DNA of 26,806 nucleotides, from positions 643,150 to 669,955 of the forward strand of contig NW_014577136.1 in assembly GCF_000485595.1 (NCBI RefSeq). The letters are read 5' to 3'. The notes beneath the pieces are model-generated. The model had not been told where the DNA came from and searched no databases. It saw nothing but the letters and a program-made list of their open reading frames with translations. Of this stretch, positions 21,629 through 26,806 are shown piece by piece. Made by a program: the position numbers and the translations under genes. Origin of the DNA: Priapulus caudatus (lineage: Eukaryota; Priapulida; Priapulimorpha; Priapulimorphida; Priapulidae). Every line of letters starts with the position of its first letter. Position 1 is the first letter of the stretch.

Positions 21629-23078
21629 CTACAATGATGATATATATGTGCATACGCGTTTAGAGACGTACTCGTCCATACTACGCGCGGAAGTTCCGCT
21701 TTTCTCAGTCACACAATCGCTCAGGCCGTCGGTGTTCTCCTCGAGCACGCCATACCACCTATCCTGTATCTACATCGTACCACACTCAGCGTAACACCAT
21801 TTCTATCTATTGAGGCATCCACACCTTGGCGCCACTTACGCGCACGCGAATGGCCTCAGCGTACTCGGATAGCTCTCGCACCGCATCATCCCGCTGCAGC
21901 GACGCAAGGGGTATAGTCTCGTCTGCGGCAAACAAATGCGCGCGGAGAAGATCCTCACTCCGCGGATTGGATATCAGAACTCCGCTATGACGTGACTAGG
22001 CCATTCGATACGTGTCTCGCTTAGACATTCGACAGATATAGGGAATCGAAACGGAATCGAGCTCTTATAAAACTAAGAAAGGAAAGGAAGGACAAGCAGA
22101 GTTTGGAAATAGGGCAATTGGGGAAATTTAATAAGAAAATTAGGAAGATCGCGATTAGCTAATGTTTCGATAGAGGCGCCTTTACGACATATACAAATTA
22201 CTATAGTGGTTTATGAGCTCTGCGCACAAGTTTATATTCGCACAATAATTGTTGGGTAATAGAGGTGTATTAAGATGATAACAAACACATGTAACGGATG
22301 CGCTAGACATATAAATGCGCTAGCATTTTAGCTTATGCTTAAAAGCTTAAAATCTTAAATTCCACGTATATATTTAGATATTACGGTATTCTTTTGCGAG
22401 AAATAAAGAAATTTGTCATGTTCACGACATTATTGTGTCAGGTTTTCTTTTTATTCATTGATTTTTTACCGCCGAATGAGTCGAAAATAAGCCACATCAT
22501 TGAAAGTAGAAGTTCATATTACACATATACGAACATTGAATGATTGTAATTATAATAGTTATAGCTATTTCACTGCTACGAACAAATTTAATGTTTGAAA
22601 TGCGCTAATGCGCCATTTTGATTTAAATTGAATTGAATCGCTTGGCGCGTTTGTCGCGTGTATGTCACGTGACTGATAATGACTCAACACTCATTCTGCT
22701 AAATCTTCAATGAAACCTGTTGCGACCTCACAAGGTCATGTTACGGGCGCAGTGATTCAAGTTGATCACGTGACGATGACCACGGGAAGGTGGGTTGCAT
22801 GGTTAACCTGAGGGGAGCGGAAGAAAATAAGGGGAGTGAGGATACGTGAACCGCGAGATAAAAGGAAGAAAAATAAGGAATGCTCCTTTTCGCCTTGTCT
22901 CGTTCTTGCGCGCCTCCTTCCAGTTGAGGTCGCCTCCTTCCAGCCTGCTCGTTCAACCCCTTTAGATTTCCTCCTTCTCGCTTAGCCCTCCCATTCTCCA
23001 TTCGCCTTACATTCTCCTTATTCTTATGCCCAATACTATTTGTGCTATCCTATCGCCCCCACCTATTATGGTCGTGTC

Positions 23079-23085
23079 TATATAA
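23079..23085 (+). promoter_or_regulatory. TATA box of promoter unit 1
   Basis: TATATAA in GTGTCTATATAATGCG, 66 bp upstream of the ATG at 23145. A start about 30 bp downstream (near 23109-23113) would give a leader of roughly 35 nt. Conserved in unit 2. Confidence 0.55.
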
Positions 23086-23144
23086 TGCGTACCACTAAAG
23101 CCTGCGAGACAGACGTGTTCGCATCTAACTACTCGGTGTTCGCG

Positions 23145-24340
23145 ATGGGGTGAGTTTGGTTTTCCCTTGGCGAAAAAAAGCCTATTTAATCTAGTGTCTT
23201 TTGTGTGTGGTTATAACATATGTATTACGTGCGTGTGTGCGTGCCGTGCGTGCGTGCGTGCGTGCTAGATTGTGTGTGTGTGGCTGTCTGGGTACGTGCC
23301 GTGCGTGCGTACGTACGTTTGTGCCGTGCGTGCCGTGCGTGCCGTGCGTGCGTGCGTGCGTGCTTACTTGTGTGTTTATGAGTGCGTGTGTGTTGCGGCT
23401 GTAGTCTTGCGTGCGCGCGTGCGTGTATGTGTAGATTTAATGTTTTCCGTGGGGAGTGTACGTGGCTCTCGTGGGCAGACGCTTACGAGATAGTGCGTGG
23501 CACTAAACATAGACTAGAACATAAAAAAGTGACACGTATGCAGACTTAAATAAATAAACACGCGGAAGGTGGTTGCATGGTTCCTGAGGGGAGAGGAAGA
23601 AAATAAGGGGAGTGAGGATACGTGACGCGAGCATAAAAGGAAGAAAAATAAGGAATGCTCCTTTTCGCCTTGTCTCGTTCTTGCGCGCCTCCTTCCAGTT
23701 GAGGTTGCCTCCTTCCAGCCTGCTCGTTCAACCCCTTTAGATTTCCTCCTTCTCGCTTAGCCCTCCCATTCTCCATTCGCCTTACATTCTCCTTATTCTT
23801 ATGCCAATACTATGTGTGCTATCCTATCGCCCCCACCTATTATGGTCGTGTCTATATAATGCGTACCACTAAAGCCTGCGAGACAGAGTGGTTCGCAGTC
23901 TAACTACTGCGTGTTCGCGATGGGTGAGTTTCGTTTACCTTGGCGGAAAAAAGCCTATTTAATCTAGTGTCTATTGTGTGTGGCTTATAACATATGTATA
24001 CGCGCGTGCGTGCGTGCCGTGCGCTTCGTGCGTTCGTGCGTGCTAGATGTGTGTGTGGCTGTCTGGGTGCGTGCCGGTGTGCGTACGTACGTGCCGTGCG
24101 TGCGCGTGCGCTGGCGTGCGCTGCTTGCGTGCTTGCGTGCTGCTTACTTGTGTGTGTTATGAGTGCGTGTGTGTTGCGGCTGTAGTCTTGCGCGCGCGCG
24201 TGCGTGGATGTGTTAGATTAGATTTTTTCCGTGGGGAGTGTACGTGGCTCCGTGCGGCAGACGCTTACGAGATAGTGTCGTGGCACTAACATAGACTAGA
24301 ACATAAAAAGTGAAACGTATGCAGACTTAATAAATAAAAA

Positions 24341-24380
<40 letters not shown>

Positions 24381-26067
24381 CACTAGAGAAAAATATGCGC
24401 GATCAGGTTCGATGCAATAACTGCATTGAATACTGATCTCAAGACCTGACCCACGAGTTCAATTTATTAGACATTTTGCTCAACTACAGCGATAATGTTA
24501 ACCGGTTATGAGGGTTTGCGTTTAGCGGTGTATGGTGGTTTGATTTAGATTTAGGTTTTTTTCAGAAAACACGCTGAAATTTTCAACATCTTTTTTTTCT
24601 TTGTTTTACCTTATATTTACGTAAGTATATCCTAGATGTTCGTATGATTTCTTAGAGAGATTAAAAATCAACATCGCATCGGCTTTATGCGAGCAGTAGT
24701 TACCTTAGAATTAACATCGTGCGCTAGCTGGGATTCGTAAATCAATAGAAGACTCACATTAACGCTGCATCTTCATTACAGAGTGTTGGCATCTGCTGCT
24801 TTGCTGCTCATTCTCACACGCTTCTACGAAGTCGACGGAGCTTCCGGTAAGCTCTCACTCTTTTTTCTATTTGAGGTTGGAGGAATTTTATTTGCGAGAT
24901 AAATCTAGGTATATTGTCGTGCTAGCTTCTGTTTTACAGAGGCGGTTATACTAGACTGCTTGTAGAAACTGACAATGTAATATCGTAAGATCTTATACAT
25001 ATATAGTGGATTTATCGCAAAAGAATTAGTTGCAAACACATAACGTAAACGGTAAATAACGTCTTGACGTAATTAGATAAATTTATTCCGATATTATGGA
25101 ATGTGCCTAGTGCACACACCCGAGCAAAACACCCTGAACGTGGAGCAAAACGTGTTTCCGCTCGATGTTCGTGGCTCCGTGTGCGGATTCCCAAACAAAA
25201 AAACATCTGCCATCTGAGCCGTGGTCGGCTGAAAAGCCAACGTTTGACTTCGCGGAGCGTGTTTCGCCCTCAGCGTACGTTTGCTCGGGTTGTGTGCGTC
25301 AATCGTCTCTCGTGCTACACAGCGAACGCCACACGCGGTCGTGCCAATCAATATCCGTGCTAAAAATATCACATGAACAAAAATTGGACGATGCCATGGA
25401 TGGCTATTTGTTGACCTTGTCATTGTGACAAGCGGCGCTGTACGCAGTGTTTTTGTATGTTTGCCTCAGCTGCTGTGCATGTGATCGGGTGGCGTGTGTG
25501 TGCGCTTGCTCGCCGAGCAGAACGCGAAAACGCTGGAAAACTAAAATTTTCCCGTTTGCTCGGGTGTGTGCGTTAGTTAAGAATATTCGGACGAACGAAC
25601 AAGTCTCTGGACGAAAAGTAACGCGCTCATGCACGCACACGCCACGCAGACACACGTAACACACGCACGCATACGCCACGCACGCACGCACGCACACGCA
25701 TACACACACGCCACGCACGCATACACACGCACGCACGCGTACACACGCACGCACGCGTACACACGCACGCATACGCCCCCCTACAACACGCACGTACACG
25801 TACACACGCACGCACGCGTTACACTCGCCACGCACGCGTACACTCGCACCGCACGCGTACACACGCACGCCCATACGTACACACGCACGCCATAGTACAC
25901 ACGCACGCACGCGTACACACGCACGCCATGCGACACACACACGCATACGTACAACACGCACGCACGCGTACACACGCACGCATACGTAGACGTGCAGATG
26001 CAGACGAAGACGCATGCGCGTCTACGCATGCGCACTCGTCCACGCAGACTCAGGCGTACACGCGTGA

Positions 26068-26101
<34 letters not shown>

Positions 26102-26326
26102 TTGTTATTATGAATATTAATTAAAAATAAAATAAATAATAAATAATGAAATATAATGATAAAATAAATAATATTTGTAAAAATCGTAATTTGAAAGTCT
26201 ATCACAATCGCTATAGGTACAAAGTGGGCGGAAGTGTCTGGTAGATTGCAGAGCGTGGGAATCGGTGATTCAGGTGTGTGGGGCGTAACTGCAAACAGTG
26301 CCATCTTCTTCAGGAGAGGCACCCAG
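23145..26326 (+). CDS. Secreted tectonin-repeat lectin-like gene, 5' part (3' end outside window)
   Basis: Exons 23145-23149 (coding part, ATGGG), 24782-24846 and 26217-26326. Splicing is GT-AG throughout (GTGAGT, GTAAGC, GTACGT donors) and phases agree: 5 + 65 + 110 nt = 60 codons. The product begins MGVLASAALLLILTRF, a signal peptide with a short n-region and Leu/Ala core and likely cleavage near VDGAS. Mature sequence then reads TKWAEVSG and GRLQSVGIGDSGVWGV, with IFFRRG after it. This matches the tectonin repeat (W-x-x-V-x-G-x-L-x-x-V-x-x-G-x-x-G-V-W-G-V...I-x-x-R) of fish-egg lectins, tachylectin-1 and TECPR proteins. Such secreted proteins are usually beta-propellers that bind glycans or bacterial lipopolysaccharide in defence. 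Further repeats must lie beyond the window. The first exon is inferred from phase and promoter context and is the least certain part. Confidence 0.7.
23214..23430. repeat. GTGC-rich minisatellite, unit 1
   Basis: Degenerate GTGCGTGC runs in the first intron of the tectonin gene. The equivalent in unit 2 is 23985-24210. Confidence 0.85.
23853..23859 (+). promoter_or_regulatory. TATA box of promoter unit 2
   Basis: TATATAA in the identical context GTGTCTATATAATGCG, 67 bp upstream of the ATG at 23920. Confidence 0.5.
23920..23923 (+). CDS. Alternative first exon of the tectonin gene (unit 2), frame-shifted as sequenced
   Basis: Coding part ATGG, then GTGAGT. Unit 1 has four G after AT, unit 2 only three. 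Spliced to 24782 this shifts the frame and loses the signal peptide seen from unit 1. It may be a decayed duplicate, a noncoding alternative promoter, or a homopolymer error. Confidence 0.4.
23985..24210. repeat. GTGC-rich minisatellite, unit 2
   Basis: Counterpart of 23214-23430. Cys/Arg/Val-rich open frames across it are artefacts. Confidence 0.85.
24344..24376. repeat. (AT)n microsatellite
   Basis: AT run immediately after the second promoter unit. From 24377 to 24781 (first intron) nothing else is recognised. Confidence 0.95.
24782..24846 (+). CDS. Signal-peptide exon of the tectonin gene
   Basis: 65-nt exon between acceptor CTTCATTACAG and donor G|GTAAGC. After an ATGGG first exon it reads VLASAALLLIL and then a polar stretch ending VDGAS, leaving one G for the next exon (phase 1). 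Without an upstream ATG it has no start of its own. In the alternative frame set by an ATGG first exon it would give an H/C/S-rich peptide in the wrong phase for the tectonin exon. Confidence 0.75.
25112..25571. mobile_element. Possible MITE with GCACACACCCGAGCAAA ends
   Basis: Exact 17-nt inverted repeats at 25112-25128 and 25555-25571. A third, nearly identical copy lies inside at about 25285-25302 in the orientation of the right end. It sits in intron 2 of the tectonin gene. No clear target duplication, and open frames inside are unremarkable. Confidence 0.45.
25627..26005. repeat. CACG/CATACG-rich minisatellite
   Basis: Degenerate repeats of CACACGCACGCACGCGTA type, rich in CG dinucleotides, in intron 2 of the tectonin gene. 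Open frames on both strands are compositional. Confidence 0.9.
26068..26102. repeat. (AAT)n microsatellite
   Basis: About twelve AAT units followed by AT-rich DNA up to the tectonin exon acceptor at 26216. Confidence 0.95.
26217..26326 (+). CDS. Tectonin-repeat exon
   Basis: 110-nt exon between acceptor TCGCTATAG and donor CAG|GTACGT. It starts in phase 1 (GT completes a Gly codon with the previous exon) and ends in phase 0. It encodes one ~36-residue blade with Trp at blade position 3, Gly-x-Leu, and the diagnostic G-V-W-G-V followed by I-F-F-R-R. The pyrimidine tract is weak and the acceptor lies in AT-rich DNA just after a (TAA)n run. Confidence 0.82.
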
Positions 26327-26440
26327 GTACGTAGCGCGCCGTCAATATTGTAATTCTCCGCCTTCTTCTCTAGTTAATTACAAATTTTAAAGATTTTTTC
26401 TGGAACCCGGAGTAGTGGTTATCGATCGATTTTATCGACT

Positions 26441-26806
26441 TTCTCTCTCTCTCTCTCTCTCTCACACTCTCACGCTCTCACACTCTCACACGTGCTCATG
26501 CCTGCTCATTGCTCCGCACTCTCGCACTCTCGCACTCTCGCCACTCTCGCACTCCTCTCTCTCTCATCCACTCTCTCCCTCTCTCCCTCTTCCCTCTCTC
26601 CCTCTCTCCCTCTCTCCCTCTCTCCCTCTCTCCCTGCTCTCCTCTCTCTACTCCTCTCACTCTCTCACTTCTCACTCTCTCATCTCTCTCACTCTCTCTC
26701 ACTCTTCTCACTCTGCTCCACTCTACTCACTCTCTCACTCACTCTCCCACTCTCCCCCTCCATCTATCTAACACTCTCTCACTCACTCACTCTCTCACTC
26801 TTCACT
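26441..26806. repeat. CT-rich repeat block
   Basis: A (CT)n run at 26441-26462, then CACTCTCG and CTCTCCCTC minisatellite variants to the window edge. It lies in the intron after the tectonin exon. Confidence 0.95.

Larger units (their letters stand above)
18412..22930. repeat. ~4.5-kb diverged inverted repeat (palindrome)
   Basis: Left arm about 18412-20545, right arm about 21040-22930, spacer about 495 bp. Anchor matches: a perfect 26-nt pair at 19391-19416 and 21987-22012; 20277-20288 with 21304-21315; 18503-18515 with 22819-22831. Between anchors the arms differ by many indels and substitutions. GA-rich DNA in the left arm mirrors CT-rich DNA in the right. It may be an inverted duplication or a second foldback-type element. 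No protein-coding gene is recognisable in either arm. Confidence 0.85.
22787..23560 (+). repeat. Tandem ~775-bp promoter/first-exon unit, copy 1
   Basis: Direct repeat of 23561-24336, starting at CGGGAAGGTGGG. In order: a segment shared with the palindrome right arm, a C/T-rich stretch, TATATAA at 23079, a short leader, ATG at 23145 with donor at 23150, and GT-rich minisatellite DNA. It ends GCAGACTTAAATAAATAAA. Confidence 0.9.
23561..24336 (+). repeat. Tandem ~775-bp promoter/first-exon unit, copy 2
   Basis: Same order of parts as 22787-23560 with small indels: TATATAA at 23853, ATG at 23920, donor at 23924, GT-rich DNA about 23985-24210. It is followed by an (AT)n run. Confidence 0.9.

Noticed and set aside
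24940-24966. Alternative exon after acceptor TTCTGTTTTACAG
   Set aside because: In phase with the signal exon it adds eight codons and then a stop. The exon at 26217 fits phase and completes a recognisable domain. A rare alternative exon is not excluded.
25404-26043. Arg/Val/Cys-rich minus-strand frames up to 203 codons
   Set aside because: Compositional effect of CACG-rich minisatellite inside an intron of the plus-strand gene.

Overview
The window is metazoan genomic DNA, most likely from a marine invertebrate. The evidence is phase-matched coding exons with canonical GT-AG introns, a TTAGGG-type telomeric tract, a 745-base assembly gap, abundant microsatellites, hAT-type transposon ends and an LTR retrotransposon end. 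I cannot name the phylum. There is no operon structure and I saw no RNA gene.

Left and middle (about 985 to 16292): a direct tandem duplication carries two minus-strand copies of an SLC16-type monocarboxylate transporter (MCT) gene. Copy B (12703-15403) is complete: four coding exons, all introns in phase 1, 495 residues, with the MCT signature motifs and the TM8 Asp/Arg pair. Copy A (1392-8397) has intact exons 1, 2 and 4, but its long exon 3 is full of single-base indels. Intron 3 of copy A also holds a ~4 kb foldback-type element that copy B lacks. The 5' flank of each copy carries a minisatellite with an ACGTG core every 10 bp (about 33 cores in A, 19 in B). Nested hAT-like MITEs sit in the 5' flank of copy A. 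An N gap separates the two copies.

Right of copy B (16299-17196): a rearranged hAT transposase C-terminal fragment abuts a minus-strand LTR with its polypurine tract. From 17197 to 18411 I see nothing coding, only one isolated N at 17962.

Right third (18412-26806): a ~4.5 kb diverged inverted repeat runs into a direct tandem duplication of ~775 bp units (22787-24336). Each unit has a TATATAA box, a short leader, an ATG and a GTGAGT donor. Downstream are two exons that join in phase: a 65-nt signal-peptide exon (24782-24846) and a 110-nt exon (26217-26326) encoding a tectonin-type beta-propeller repeat. I read this as the 5' end of a secreted tectonin / fish-egg-lectin-like gene that runs off the right edge. 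It has duplicated promoters and first exons, and only the first unit as sequenced keeps the reading frame.

Quality caution: two stretches (about 1890-7260 and 17960-24340) show many 1-base differences between copies that should match. This looks like unpolished long-read gap filling. Frameshift calls there are provisional.
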